Shown: piece by piece, positions 33,467 to 46,679 of the stretch
Layout: the number at the start of each line of letters is the position of its first letter
How positions within the stretch are numbered: the stretch's first letter is position 1
DNA from: Homalodisca vitripennis
Taxonomy: Eukaryota > Arthropoda > Insecta > Hemiptera > Cicadellidae
Direction of reading: 5' to 3'
Length of the DNA: 64,000 nucleotides
Assembly: GCF_021130785.1 (NCBI RefSeq)
Contig: NC_060213.1
Span: 136,476,001 to 136,540,000, forward strand
Translations under genes and position numbers: made by a program
The notes under the pieces: generated by a model
The model's database searches: none
Told to the model about the DNA's origin: nothing
What the model saw: only the letters and a program-made list of their open reading frames with translations

Positions 33467-33700
33467 TTGACGCAGATCCTTTATTTAAAATCAACAATAC
33501 AGTTTTTAAAAGTTTTCAATATCAATGCTCGATATTATAATTTGAACATAAGATTGAGCTTTTCTTACCTGCGTCAGAAACCTCACTTATTACGATCACG
33601 TATCTACTTTGTCAACAACTTGCCGAACTCGATCAAAAGTGTCCCCATGCTGAAGGCATTAAAACTCATCTAAAACAACATTGACTACACACGCATTCTA
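33467..33700 (+). pseudogene. Possible LINE RT C-terminal scrap
   Basis: RSRIYFVNNLPNSIKS (near 33590-33640) resembles the end of insect LINE ORF2 proteins. It lies just before ORF1 of the next LINE, so it would belong to a different, truncated copy. Weak. Confidence 0.3.
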
Positions 33701-33714
33701 CAGTATACACGAGT

Positions 33715-34490
33715 TTATGGCACGAGTTTGATGTCTCTTTTGAGCACAATAATCCTTACTCCATCCTCTCTTCCCTTGACGAATCTGAACCTCCTTGTGA
33801 GGTGGTAGGGGTAACTCCAAGAGTAAGTGGAGATTTTGGTAGTCCAATAAGATTGCACAACTCTCCTAGTCACCTTAAGAGACACAAGACTTCTAGGTCA
33901 AACAAATGTGCTGATAGTAAAACAAAATGTAATCAGTACGGAAGTGTTAAGCTTAACACCAGAATATTGCGATGAGGAAAATGTCTCTCCTTCTGTTTCT
34001 GTAAGACTTCCAAGAAGGAAAATTAGGTTGTTAACTGACAGTCATGGTAAACTGCTAAGTAACTTGTTACAAGAAAAATGTAATAGTGGTTCGGATGTAC
34101 TTTCTTTTGTCAGACCTGGTGCTAAGTTGGATCATGTTGTACATGATATAGATGATGTATATAGTGATTTATGTAAAAATGATTATTTGATAATTTTTGG
34201 TGGGGACCAATGATGTAAACTCTGGACACTGTAGTATTGAAGATTTATTAAACTCATTTACCAGATTATTAAACATCGACTAGCAACACAAACGTGATTG
34301 TGGTTGGCCTTCCTTATAGACAGAATAGGCCTGATCTAAATAGTTTGATTTCTAAGATTAATATGACAATTTTTCAAATCGTTTCACAGTTTGTTCATGC
34401 CCATTTCCTGTCACTCAGCTCAGTATTCAGGCCTCAACTTTACACCAAATTTGGCCTCCATCTTAACATTTCAGGAAGAGGAGGATAGCT
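33715..34490 (+). pseudogene. LINE ORF1 with SGNH/GDSL esterase-like domain
   Basis: Two frames. Upstream, SLDESEPPCEVVGVTPRVSG is a non-conserved linker. Then RKIRLLTDSHGKLLSNLL (near 34015) shows the D-S-H nucleophile block, and NDYLIIFGG (near 34170) the next block, followed by a frameshift. NVIVVGLPYRQNRPD and FGLHLNISGRGG (34294-34488) give the last block, where LHLN supplies the position of the Asp/His pair in related ORF1 proteins. Esterase-like ORF1 domains are known from several CR1-type elements. Broken. Confidence 0.65.
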
Positions 34491-34739
34491 AGTCTCCTTT
34501 TTAACATGATGCCTGTTGATTGTAGCTCCCAAACCTCTCCTATTCCTGTCTTAATTAACCGAGATCTCTCATATAACTATATGTCCGAATCACTCCCAGT
34601 TATGTCGGATACAGTGCCGAAAGACACCTATCCTCTTGAGAATGACTGTTTTTTTTTTGAGGGCTGTTTGCCGAGAGTGGATAGTGTTTTAATGAATGGT
34701 AATTGTTCTTTGGTGGGCAGGCCTCTATTACGAAGTCTC

Positions 34740-35434
34740 CGACTTATCCATCAGAATGTGCAGGGTGCCAAGGCCAAAAATGCCTCAAATTGTAGTTTTA
34801 CTTGATCTGTACTCCCCAGATTTGCTTTGTATCTCTGAGCATTTTTTTTAATAAAGCGGAACCTAGACTCTTTCAGCATGCCTGGCTACTGTATTGCTTC
34901 GGGGTACTGTCGTTCTATCTTAAAAAGAGGAGGCGTTTGTATTTTAGTTAAGGAACTACTTAAGTTTTATGAAATTGATATGTCTGAGTTCTCGATTGAG
35001 GGTGTTTGTGAGTTATGTGGTGTTAGAGTTGAGTCTGAAGCAAATAGTATTATTTTTATATGTGTCTATAGACCACCTAATCAGAGCATTTCTGAAATAA
35101 ATGATTTTTTTTCTATCGATTCAGCATTGCTTGGAAAACCTGTATCCATCTTGACAGATGGATTGTTTTGTCTGGTGATTTCAATATAGATTTTTCCACC
35201 ATTAGTCAGTCATCTAAAATTTTTATCGATCTGATGAATTCGTTCGGCTTGGTGAGCACAATAGACACTTTCACTCGAGAATTTAATGGTTCCAGTTCAC
35301 TCATTGACAACATATTTAGCAATATTCCAAAGAATATGTTTTCACCTCAGGTTCTAATTACTGGAATTTCCGATCATCATGCGCAAATTGGAGACATTGC
35401 CTCAATTTGTTCCTTCAACCCACAATATTATTAA
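34740..35434 (+). pseudogene. LINE apurinic-like endonuclease
   Basis: Nicks target DNA to start reverse transcription. LIHQNVQGAKAK (near 34745) marks the N-terminus; then RGGVCILVKELLKFYEI, FICVYRPPNQSISEIN, LSGDFNIDFSTI-type motif read as MSGDFNIDFSTI at 35168, SSLIDNIFSN and GISDHHAQI. The catalytic D-x-N and SDHH elements are still visible. At least three frame changes separate the pieces (near 34800, 35150 and 35435). Confidence 0.85.
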
Positions 35435-37260
35435 ATTTTACATTCAAGCGGTGCTTCACCCCGGACGGCATTCGGGTCTTGAGGAGTCTTCTGGAGGGTG
35501 AATCATGGCATGAGCTTTTTGGAGCCGCTGATGTTGATGAAATGTTTGACTCATTTCTTGCAATTTTGTCATTTTATATTGATTGTGTTTTTCCTACAAA
35601 AAAAGATTAAGTTCGGTACATGGGGCACTCAGATGAGGATTCCTTTGGATGAAGATCTAAAAAAACTTCATAATCGCCTTTTGTTTCTCTACTCGCTGTC
35701 TAAGCATCTTGACTCTTCTCATCCTTTGAGAGTTTCTTTTATTCAAACCAAGAAGGAGTTTAGGAATCGCATCCATTCCGCCAAAGCGAAAAAAGTATTG
35801 ACCTACATCAGCGGGGGGTCAGAATAAACAGCGAGCTGCTTGGAATGTGGTTAAGGATCTCATTCCTGATAAGAAAAGCTAATGCCTTCACACATATTTA
35901 CGCTTAATGACGAGAATGGCGATCTGATGAAACAATCCTAGGATGATTTCAGAGAAATTCAACATCCATTTTGCAGAAATAAGCCAGAGTTTGAGAGATT
36001 CTGAGGGTAATTCTTCATTTGTTCCTCCAAGATCATTGTCTTCATCAAGTATGAGTTCCTCTATATTTTTTTGCTTCAACTGATAAGAATGAAATCATCT
36101 CAGTCGTAAAGTCCTTGAAAACAAGCAATTCAGCAGGATTTGATGGAGTTTCATCCAGGATTTTGTTGAGCTGTATAGATATATTGGCTGATCCTCTTGC
36201 ACAGATTGCGAAACTCGTCATTTGAATCTGGGAAGTTCCCATCACACTTGAAGCTCTCAATTGTAAAACCTATATTTAAGAAAAAAGGAAGTCCAAATGA
36301 ACTTAGCAATTACCGCCCCATTTCGATCCTTTCTACATTTTAAAAAGTTCTTGAAGGGCTTGTGCCTGACCAGACTTTCCAATTACCTGTCTGTCAATGG
36401 AATTTTTACATGACCATCAATATGGCTTTCGTGAGGGGTTGTCTACAGTCAATGCAATTTTTTAGTCTTCTAACTGAGGTATCAAACTCAGTGGATAACA
36501 GGAACCACGTGTTTTTGGCCTATTTTTGGATCTTACGAAGGCTTTTCGACGTTGTGGATCACGGGTTGTTGCTCAGAAAACTTGAAAACTTGGGTATTAG
36601 AGGGAAAGCTTTTGATTGGATTGCTTCTTATCTCCTGAACCGTAGACAGATTGTTGAAATTCCTTTTATTGATGATTACAGGGTGCTTAAGAAAACAATT
36701 TTCTGAGGAGCGAGAAGTACGCACTGGAGTTCCCCAAGGCTCCGTACTTGGTCCTTTATTATTTTTACTATTCATAAATGACATCCATCGAAGCGTGAAA
36801 GATTCCAAGTTGTTTTTGTTTGCTGATAATAACCTCTTTGGTCATCTCTGGTTGCAATCGAGCCGAGCTTGAAATCCAAACCTTTGTTCAGGCCAGTAAT
36901 TTGCTGCAGTGGTTGGGTGCAAACTCTCTGTTTGTAAATACATCTAAAACCAATTTTCTTGATTTTGGAATTAGAAAGTCTGCTAAAACGTTGATTGAAA
37001 TCTCAAAAACATTATGATTGGAGAGTCAGAAATGTGTCCATCTTTGAATGTTAATTATCTTGGAATTGTTTTGGATGATCAGCTAAACTTTTTTAGTCAC
37101 ATTGATAAAGTCACGAAAAAACTAAGCAGCTGCATATTTTTGATGTATAGACTATCCTGTTTTGCTAGTGAGGAAATTCTTTTGCTTACTTACTATGGCT
37201 GTTTTTTTCCTCACCTTTGCTATGGAGTCTCTATATGGGGGATACGAGAGTAAGAAAACT
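35435..37260 (+). pseudogene. LINE reverse transcriptase
   Basis: NYRPISILSTF near 36310 begins the polymerase; RRLFDVVDHGLLLRKLENLG (36535-36600), RTGVPQGSVLGPLLFLLFIN (near 36720) and LFLFADN (in place of the FADD box) follow, then VNYLGIVLDDQLNFFSHI and YYGCFFPHLCYGVSIWG. Catalytic box damage (ADN for ADD) plus several frameshifts make it inactive. Confidence 0.85.
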
Positions 37261-37825
37261 CAATATGTTTTTCGTCTCCAGAAAAGAGCTATAACGGATT
37301 ATTTTCAAGTTGAGTCGTTCCCAGTCTTGTAGAGGTTTCTTTCGCAGTAATAATATCCTTACGTTTCCCATCCATTTATATCCTTCAGTGTCTTTCTTTT
37401 TACAAAAAGTATCCCCACCTTTTTTCAGTCAACGTTTAATCCAGCCCATAATTACTCCTTAAGAAAAAGAAACAACCTAATCCTACCCTGCCATAAAAAC
37501 ATCTTTTTTTGAAAAAACAAAGTCTTTACTCCTGCATCCGCCTTTTTTAACTCTTTGCCATCCTGCTTGAAAAATTGTTGTGGACGATAGGGAATTTCAA
37601 AATCGTCTGAAAAAAATTTCTTATTTCGAGAGAGAATATTACAGTGTCGGGAATACGTTGAGGATAATAAATTGTAGATCACTCCTGTTATATTGATTTG
37701 GTCTTTGTTGTGTTTGATCTGTCAGTAGTCTATACTTTAAGTTAGGATATTATAATTTTCTTGACGAATGCCTATGCATGTTATGTTTTTGGCAATAAAT
37801 GAATTGATTGATTGATTGACACAAT
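37261..37825 (+). other. LINE C-terminus, 3' UTR and TTGA tail
   Basis: KRAI-type sequence after 37275 and NIFF/FNSLPSCLKN-like pieces (37495-37580) are the decayed end of ORF2. The UTR ends with AATAAATGAATTGATTGATT. The minus-strand ORF at 37452-37682 is a shadow. Confidence 0.65.
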
Positions 37826-39555
37826 TGGGAGATTTCTCAATTGGTTGACTGATTGGGGAAGTGGTGGATAATTTCGAATGAATGAGAGAGAGAGTTATTA
37901 TTTGTGCGTTTTTGTTGTTTTACTGCTACAATAACATTACTGAAACAATGCTTGGCGTGAACTGCACCTCAGTGAGGTAACCGGAAAATCCTGACGGGGT
38001 GAACAATATCATATCGGTGTGACTGTCACTTTGACAGTTAGAGGTAACCGGGACTCATGGTGTTTCCGGTACAGCAATATGCTCCTTGTATGTAATACGA
38101 GTATTTTATCAGAAGGTATGTCATATTACTGCTATGTAATGTTTCGACTGTATTCTTCGCACCGCCAAGCAATAGTTAGTATCCATTACTTGATAATATG
38201 TCATGACACGATAGTGTTTTCGATGTTGTACCAATAAAATCAATGCCACCTAGTGTCAAACCTCTAAATAATTTTTTACAAAATGAACACAGTAAGAAGA
38301 ATTAATATTTTTAATTTTCTTTCAGATATATAAATGAATAATATTTTTAAATGTAACTTAAATGTAGCATAACAAATTTAACAAAAGAAAAAAATCAATG
38401 TTACTTAGCATATACAAATACACTTGTGAAAAAAATGTATACCTACAGATAATCTAAATTAAAAAAATGTTACAATGAAAAATAAAAAGTTACTACATTA
38501 ATATTAACTTAAGGAAATAAAATAGGGCCTCTGAAACAAATGCATGTATAGAGGTACCATCTATTAATTTTTATTAATGCGATTAAGCTCATAAATCAAT
38601 ATAATCTTTTTTACCACTGCAAAATAAGATGAGAAAAAAAGTTTTAACTTAATACGAAAACGACTCATTTAGGAAATTATACAATTCTTTAACTAAAAAA
38701 GCTTGTATACAAACATGTTATTTATTATCTTTGTACAACAAGAATGAAATCAATATTGTCCAAGCATGTTAACCAAATGTTTATTCTTTTCATAAATCAT
38801 GCCATATTCTTCGAATCTTTAATCACATTTGGAAGTAAATTAATTATTTTTGGGCCTAAAAAACAGAAGCATGTTGTGTGAAATGATTTTGTAACAGGTA
38901 ATGATTCTTGCTTTCTCAATTTTCGTTTATGTCAACTATTTTCCAATACGTTTTCTAGCCCCATAAAATTGTTTCAGGCCCTTGCAAATAAACATGTATT
39001 TACTGATAAAACTTTAGATTATAAAATATTGGGTGAGATGGTTCTCCTTTACTCCTTTTTTCTATCAGTCTCAAAAAGTGATAATAGTTAACTTTTCCTA
39101 GCTAAGGATAGAAGTAGTATTGATAAATACACTACACGATAATATTTATGATCAATGGTATTTTAATCAATCTCAAATCAATACCATCTAGCGCAAAACT
39201 ACAGAAATAGTATTTATTAATACAGTACATTGCACAATGACTTTTATGGTTTTGGATCCGTCAAATCAATCCACAGTTTAATTATTGTAAACAGGATATT
39301 GTAGACTCTGACAAGTCTGTTTTTTCCGGCATCTGGCGATAACGTCAAGCGTGTCATACTTTTCAGATTTTTATCAATTACTAATGGGTACATTCATTCA
39401 TTGTTAGCTAAAAAAATATTTCATTCATACTGTAAACCCTTTTACATTACTGTATGAAACATTTTTGCTTAGAAAAAGGGTTTTTGGCTCCTGCGGTTGT
39501 GCGACTTTTTTGTCGCTAATAACGAAATCATACTAGAACGTACTTTTTAATTTTA
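37826..39555. other. Unassigned AT-rich stretch
   Basis: No gene or element recognised. Confidence 0.45.
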
Positions 39556-39569
39556 ACATAGATTTTAAT

Positions 39570-39670
39570 TATATGTCAGGTTAGTTATCTACCTGAAGAA
39601 GAGATCAGATCACTGAACGAAGGCAAATCCCCGGAAAATGTCTGTTTCCTTTACAATCCTTTCTGAAGCT
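39570..39670 (-). repeat. Repeat family T, internally deleted fragment
   Basis: GTTAGTTATCTACCTGAAGA then GAGATCAGATCACTGAACG jumps across about 40 bp of the family, then CCGGAAAATGTCTGTTTCC and ACAATCC. Confidence 0.7.
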
Positions 39671-40659
39671 CTTGTAAAAATCAAAGGGAAAGGTTCTCTG
39701 ACCGGCTCTCATGCTTCAGTGTCGTTGTTTAAGTTCTAGTAGGCTTTTGAAAGGGATTAAGAGTTATAATTTTCTTCTCAAACATTCTCCGGCTTCGGGA
39801 GTAGGCTAAGTACTTCTCGCGATGGACAGACTGGTCCATCTCTTAACCGAGCAAATGGAGGATTTTTATTATCTCCTAATAAAAGAGATAATAAAAATGT
39901 TATCTATTTTTGTAAATGTTTCAACATCCTTCGATCAAATGTATTTGTAATGTAGGATAATAGGGCGATATTGTGTTCTTCTTTCATTGTCTCAATGGTT
40001 ATTTACAGTATGTTTTATATACGTGTTGTGCATGGAAGTTCAAACCAAGTTCTTACTCTATTGCATTAAAAACCGTATTGTGTAATATATAATTCCCTAT
40101 AATTAGGAGAATACTTCGTGGATTTTATATTTGTTGCTAATGAGACTAAAGGGCATTTAAAGATATTCACAGTGATTATTTTATGGCGTTATTGTAAGTT
40201 TGTTTATGTTTGTATAAGTATAAAACATCTCATAAGTATAAAACAAAACTTTAGACAGTATATTACAGTTTCCGTATTGTGAACAAAATTTTTAATTAAC
40301 CAAACAAAATCAAATTACACCTACTCTGGTGCTACAACAACTCATCTCATTAAATCCTAACTTTGTCTTGCGGTAGAGGGAGGGAGATGACGTGGGAGTG
40401 GCCGCCTGACATATAACAAACTTTAAATAAATTTTACACTCTCATTGTTCATCACCATTAGGTAACATTGTATTTACAGTAAACTCAGTAGCACACTTCT
40501 ACATCTAAATGTTTTGTCATGTATACATATATATGACTAAAAATCACTCAGTAAAAACAGGAAACACTAGCATCATTTCAGTTGTATGAATTTCGATTGA
40601 GTTTCGCACGAATAACATGTGAGTACATTGAAACTTTTAAATATAACTGTTTTACGTAA
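39671..40659. other. Unassigned
   Basis: Contains an inverted GAGATAATAAA-type motif near 39865-39895 and otherwise nothing notable. Confidence 0.4.
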
Positions 40660-41400
40660 GTACAATGTAGGACGCCGCACTATGTGCTGCGTAACTGGCT
40701 TCACTTATGTTGCAAGCAACGAGTCAAATGTATAGTTAATTTCATTTTAGCGATGTCCTGAGGACAAATAGACAGACGGGCAATCACATCCCCAAAAAAA
40801 GTCGTATTTACATCCCCCGACAGACAAAATAGAAATTGTATCAGCACTCTGTGTGATAGGCCTCAATGGGCTCATCAAAATTCCATTGTTGTAGATGCAA
40901 CACCATAGAGCTCATTCTTTTCGATGTAGAACAGTTTCATGCAAATTTAAAACTGACAGTGAAATTCTTTTAGAGATATCTTGTCTCATGATACATCACA
41001 TTTTTCTTAACTACATTATGTTTTATAGCAGAGTTCAAAAATAATAAAAGGTTCTGTGAGCTAGGGAGGGTACTACAACACAAGAGTCAGCTGAAAAAAT
41101 CTCGTCACCCATCTCGACAGTGGTGTTTCACATTATATACGTTTTGTTTACTTTATGAATAAAAAATGTTAAAATATCATATGATAGTACTCAGTTAAAA
41201 AAATTGTTATTTTGCTATCCCCTCTCTGCCATTTTTACTCATAAGAACGATCTAGAGTGGCATATATAAATTAAGTAATATTGTTCCCTATGGAAATGAA
41301 GGTTCAAGCAAACTCAAATCAAAGACAGATAGTCAGAGAGAAATGAAATTTTCAAGCTTCTAGAGTGATTGGCTTTGCCAATGACCATCCATAATTATAA
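40660..41400 (+). repeat. Dispersed repeat family R, copy 2
   Basis: GTGCTGCGTAACTGGCTTC, GACAAATAGACAGACGGGC, CCCCGACAGACAAAATAG, TGTGATAGGCCTCAATGG, GAGGGTACTACAACACAAG, and an AAATTTTCAAGCTTCTAGAG end, in the same order as copy 1. Confidence 0.65.
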
Positions 41401-42411
41401 CACTATAATTATAGGCTAAAATCTAGAAACGTGTCCATGTAAGAACCGTTACATTGGTCAATCTTATATTTTAAAGAAAATCCACTAAACCTTCAGTTTC
41501 AATATAGAAAGTGAACCTGATCTCGGACACAAATTAAAACCTTGTTACCTGGTTTATAGCTTTCCATCTAGGTTCTCTTTGTTTGAAGAAGTTTGGTGGA
41601 TTATGTGTAACAATAATACTCTGCAAAGTACCTTGATATAGAGTCTTCAGCATCACGGAAACAGGTGGTATTACAGAAAAATCAAGGTTCTAATTAATTA
41701 TTCCGATAATTTCTAAATTATTAAAGTGATTCCCCTCGGGCTACTGTTCCCATACAGGGAGTAAACAATATAAGAATACAGGCATCGTCTCAACCTACAG
41801 AGTGCACGGCGGTGGGTATGAAGGACTATCCAGCACAAATCCCAGAGTGTCAACCTCTTTGATAAACATTGTAGTTGACACGCTGTTGAGCACGATTGCA
41901 ATACCGCTCTTCTGAATGAACTATATTAGGTAGTATGGGCAGTGAGAACCATTGCACACTTGCTTGAGAGTTATATATTATATATAACTTTTTACTGACA
42001 ACGTTCTATTGCATTCCAGATGTACTGAACAAGTTGAACTGACAAAATCGGTTGAAAAGAGAATTTTGGAAAAAACCCAACTGTACGGTTTAATGGCCTA
42101 ATGTCTCCTTTATAGAATTGTATCAATTTGTTTAGTCCTCCACCAAATCCTAAATGGTATGGTTCCGTTTGGTGGATAGAAATCAGTCATTAATTGAGTC
42201 AAATTCTGAAATAGTCTAGCATTTCAAAGGTAGTACACCTCCTCTTATTATTTTCTTCAAATCAGTAAACTAATTGGCGAAAGCGTTGAATAGACCAAAG
42301 TTTCTCTCAAACTCTATTGAAGTTTAAGAGGAATAATTCGAAAAAAAAAACATTGGCAGTATTTTAGTATTGATATTATTTTCGTTGTTAGAAGCTTGTT
42401 TTTTATGAAGA
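41401..42411. other. Unassigned
   Basis: No supported feature; the ORF at 41713-41901 has no recognisable homology. Confidence 0.4.
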
Positions 42412-42450
42412 AGGATTGTGAAAGAAACAGGATTTTCCTTGCCATTATTT
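42412..42450 (+). repeat. Repeat family T, start fragment
   Basis: AAGGATTGTGAAAGAAACAG then GATTTTCCTTGCC. Confidence 0.6.
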
Positions 42451-42604
42451 TATTGAAATAGCTGTTTTGACATGACTGGTAGTATTAGAAATGAGCCTCA
42501 ATTACTACAACATCACTGTTGGGTGTATTGAAATCGGCCAAATGGCGATCAATGCACCTTTTATACTCACTGTGTAAGTACCCACTTATAATCTTCTATT
42601 CATT

Positions 42605-42680
42605 AAACATAATGTAGCTATGAAGGGAAGGGTTGATACACCTTGAACTGGAGCTGAACTCAACATTCCCGTTCTATTGA
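42605..42680. repeat. Foldback-family fragment
   Basis: AATGTAGCTATGAAGGGAAG, GGTTGATACACCTTGAACTG and GAGCTGAACTCAACATTC are arm sequences in mixed order. Confidence 0.5.
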
Positions 42681-43534
42681 CTAGTTGTATAATAGCCCGC
42701 AGTGCATACAACCTCACTGATTTGATCATCTGAATAAGCATATCATCATTACCAACTGCTCTTGACTTGATCGCATTCAATTCTTCACAATTTCTTCTAT
42801 AATGGCGGTAAAAGACTTTTCAGCGTTACTTTCCTCGTACGTTAAACACCGCCAAATTTCGAAGTCAATGCCACTGCTATCCCCAACTTCAATAACTTCC
42901 TTATTTAATAGATTTACCATAACATAATCTTAGATCAAACGTAACAGTAGCAATATTCAAAATGCATTAGAAAAATTAATTATCATTACCTTATTCTGTC
43001 TGGTGGTGCTAAATTTTAAACAAATTCTAGAAAGTTTGCAAGGCGTATTGCTGTTGTGAACATGAAGGCAAACGTTGCAGTTTGCAAAGTATCAGGTTTA
43101 CAAGGCTCTTTATGAATATGTAAACAAGCTAAGCCCACACTTACATCTAACTTCCCACTTACCCAACAAACTTGCTATGTACTCTCTCAGTGGATAGCTC
43201 CCTCTCCGAAGCTAAGTCTTCCTTAAGGTAATGATCACTGTCCGTGCATAAACACGCAACCCTTCAATTAAATAGATAATTTAAGTTCATAACTAACTTT
43301 AACTAGATTTAAATTTAAATTGGAGTTGCCTTTGTATAAAGTTTAAGTAATGCGTAACCCTTTGCTTGTCGGGGAACATTTAGTGTGCCTATAGTGAATT
43401 GATTTAAAAGTGTAATGTCTGTAGTAAAAGAGGTATGCAGACTTGTCTGTTGTTGGTCGTTGAATGCAGACCTATTGTGTCCTGTATTCTATAGTTTAGT
43501 TTTAATAATTGGGGTTGTGTTTAGTTTTTATTAA
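42681..43534. other. Unassigned
   Basis: No supported feature. Confidence 0.4.
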
Positions 43535-43762
43535 GTGCATGTTTTAGAGTTTGTGAAGCTGACACACAACATGGTAGTTGTGATTCCTGACTTACGCGTG
43601 TCACAACCCTGTGGTATGATTAGTTTATTTTAACCTAGTTTGTAATTATGTGTTAGGTCAGTTATTTACCTGAAGAAGAGATCAGATTGCATATCTTGAA
43701 ACGTAGTGTTACTGATTTTTTAATCACTGAACGATGGCAAATGTCCGGAAAATAGTGGATGC
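43535..43762 (-). repeat. Repeat family T, copy 4
   Basis: Nearly full length in inverted orientation: TTAAGTGCATGTTTTAGAG, GTTGTGATTCCTGACTTACG, TTTTAACCTAGTTTGTAATT, CCTGAAGAAGAGATCAGATT, CTTGAAACGTAGTGTTACTG and ACGATGGCAAATGTCCGG. Confidence 0.8.
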
Positions 43763-44768
43763 TAACTCAGCCATGCCTCCTTGAAAGATGAAGAAGTTGT
43801 GTTTCAGTCAGTCAAAACGGGCAGGGGTAGGTTCACCTTCACGTTATAACATTAAAGGTAACTCACCTACTCCTAACTAATATATTTCTCTTCAGTATTA
43901 ATCATGCCATCCCTTTTCCTCAATATATCCACATTCGGCATCCATTGAGCTGTCCAGATGTAAAAGACAACATTTGTTTTTGAAGTTCCCAGTGGGGTTC
44001 TATAGCAAGGTATAAGCCAGCTGAAGTGAAAATTCCTAGGGCACACACATCAGAGTTATTATTACTGAATTTCTGTACCTTGGAAGAGAATGAAAAAGAC
44101 ATCTTACTGTTTGTTAAAAGAGTTAACAACTTAAGGAGGAATTCTCAGAAATTATTTATTATGTCTATCTAAAAGAGAACTATTACCATCTCTAATGATA
44201 AGGCTGTATCGTTTTAATTTATTTGTGTAGTATTTGTAATAATCTGACAATGAAGCTCCTCACATTTGCTTACCTCTTTCTCACACACCTTTCCAGTTTC
44301 TTCACTCATCCCACGTTTAAAATCACGTTTGTGGTCCGCTCTGCATTAAAAGCTGAATGAAGTCTTGAAAAGTACAAGATCAACCAGAATATTCTCTCAT
44401 AAATGATGTGATCTAATATAATTTTGTTCGGCACTCTTGGTGCAGTCTCTGAAATCTTCTGACAATTTTAAGGCAGCTAAAATATTTGCAGTAAAATGTT
44501 GCTTAACAACGTAATTTATTTTAATTTTAAATGCCAACAAATTATAAATACAAACGATGCACGTACATATGTTGAAAAATTTATAATTATAAACAAAACG
44601 TAAAACATTCAGATAGTTGTCTAGTTCATTCTGGCCACAGAAACGTACAATTCGGTTTATTGCAAGTAGTTTTTTGAGGACGGTGTTTGAATTCGGAACC
44701 AGATGCAGGCTTAAGATGACATTTTTTTGTATAGGTGTTGTGGACTCCATTCAGCTTAGACCCTTATG
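43763..44768. other. Unassigned
   Basis: ORFs here (43920-44129 and 44397-44750, minus) show no family resemblance. Confidence 0.4.
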
Positions 44769-45155
44769 GTTTGGACTCCAAACGGCATATACACTGGCAT
44801 TACGTTATAGACGCCAAACGGCGTATACACACTGGCATTATGACATGGACGCCAAACGGCGTTTACACTGGCATTATGATATGGACGTCAAACGGCATTA
44901 CACTGGCATTATGATATGGACGTCAAACGGCATATGCACTGGCATTACGATATGGACGCCAAACGGCATATACACTGACATCATGGACGCCAAACGGTCT
45001 ATAAACACTGGCATTATGATATGGACGCCAAACGGCGTTTACACTGGCATTATGATATGGACGTCAAACGGCGTTTACACTGGCATTATGATATGGACGT
45101 CAAACGGCATTACACTGGCATTATGATATGGACGCCAAACGGCATATGCACTGGT
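44769..45155 (+). repeat. 36-bp minisatellite
   Basis: CAAACGGC-anchored units start at 44779, 44815, 44853, 44889, 44924, 44960, 44991, 45029, 45065, 45101 and 45136: eleven units, mostly 35-38 bp (one of 31). Consensus ACACTGGCATTATGATATGG then ACGCCAAACGGCGTTT. Because 36 is a multiple of three, a repetitive 12-residue peptide (TGIMIWTSNGVY) can be read over several units, but unit-length changes break the phase. Probably non-coding. Confidence 0.93.
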
Positions 45156-46670
45156 GAATTTTCTATCACGATTAATAATATTTTACACTCAGGAGGCTAA
45201 AACGTTTTATTTTGTAACTAAAACCACTTTATCGCTTTATTACGTTTAATCGAGAGTTAGCCTTTTAGTGTGTAGACTCAAACAAAAAGTACTTATGCCC
45301 GGCAACTGTAGTCTAAAAGCCAAGTAAGAGAATCGGCTATTTCCGCTTAAAATGACAAAAGGGTATGTAAATGGAGCTGGCCGTTAAATTGCTTGTAACA
45401 AAGCCCTAATAGCAAACAGGGCCGTTAACATCGTCATTATCCTCTTAAGTAGGAAAATGTCGTCGCTCCTAACGCAATTTTGGATCTTTGCGTAACAAGC
45501 CGGTATAACCGTCGTAGAATTTTCCGTCCCATATATTTTAACGTTGACGAGATGTACGTCACCATTTTACGGGGCATTTATCAAATTCTGTGCAAGAACG
45601 CTCTAAAACCTTTTCTTAGGGCTAATAAAAATAAAAACATTAACAACGAATGAAATGTTACGTCGCTTTGGTTAGCTCATGCTTCACTTTATAGTTTTAA
45701 CAGGAAGTGAAAAATATTAAACAAGATAAATAACTGCTTTGAACCCTAGTACGGTATTTACCCTTTATGTCTCTTGAGTAAACATGTTTGCTTTGGTTTC
45801 TAATGGCTATTTTATTACTTCAATGTTAAATTATACGAAAAATCCAAAAGATAACATTGTGAAAACCTATTAAGGAATATAACAGACCGTGTAACAAACG
45901 TAAAGTATCACAATAATTATTCTTAAAATTGGGGATGTTGGTACGCCTTGTTTGTTCCATATCCCATATGCTTATGTAGGTCACACGTCACTATGGGAAA
46001 ATTCTTATGCTCCTTGACACTTCATCGTGGTCAACGAAAAGTTTTTAAAGAAGTGTGAAGCCAGGTTTATTAGAGAAGAATTTTATTCTTGCTGTAGAAA
46101 TAATAACGCAGAATAACATCGAAGTATGTATGAATGTAAGTATATACGAATATGAATGTCCACGTTTAAAATACACATGGATAGATGCTATACATAACAA
46201 AACTTGTTTCTTTTATACGAGCTCATGACTTGGAGTAAAACAGAGTTTTCTAAATTAAAACAATAAATCTTGCTGTTTTAAAATCCAATGTTTGGTTGTT
46301 TATTTGTATATCTATTGTGTACAAAACTACAGGTACGTTCCTACATTTTTGGGAAAACGAAGAGTTTTCCAAATAAATCCCAATAAATGATTTTAAAATC
46401 ACTAATGATCTAAAGTGGTAAAGCTTCATATACTAATTCATACATCTATAGAGTGTATCATATTTATAAATCACTTGAAAATCCATATGAATGTTTAAAA
46501 TATATAATTTTCTATTAATTTATAAACGGAATCTTTTTCAATAGAAGTAATTTTATTTAGCTTCCTACAATACCTATAGAATATTTTGCGACTACTGTTT
46601 AGTAGAAACGCGCTAAATCGTAATTCTTTGTTTAAAGAATTATTTTTACGATGGTTAAATTGTGGGGGAA
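45156..46670. other. Unassigned AT-rich stretch
   Basis: No gene or repeat recognised. Confidence 0.45.
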
Positions 46671-46679
46671 AGATAGTTT

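Larger units (their letters stand above)
33700..37825 (+). mobile_element. Long decayed LINE (CR1/Jockey group)
   Basis: About 4.1 kb with ORF1 remnants, endonuclease, RT and C-terminal region in the normal order, ending in a tandem TTGA tail at 37799-37820. It is near full length, but frameshifts and stops occur every few hundred bases, so this is an old copy. An esterase-like ORF1 and a TTGA-type tail point to the CR1-like rather than the RTE group; exact clade unresolved. Confidence 0.85.
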
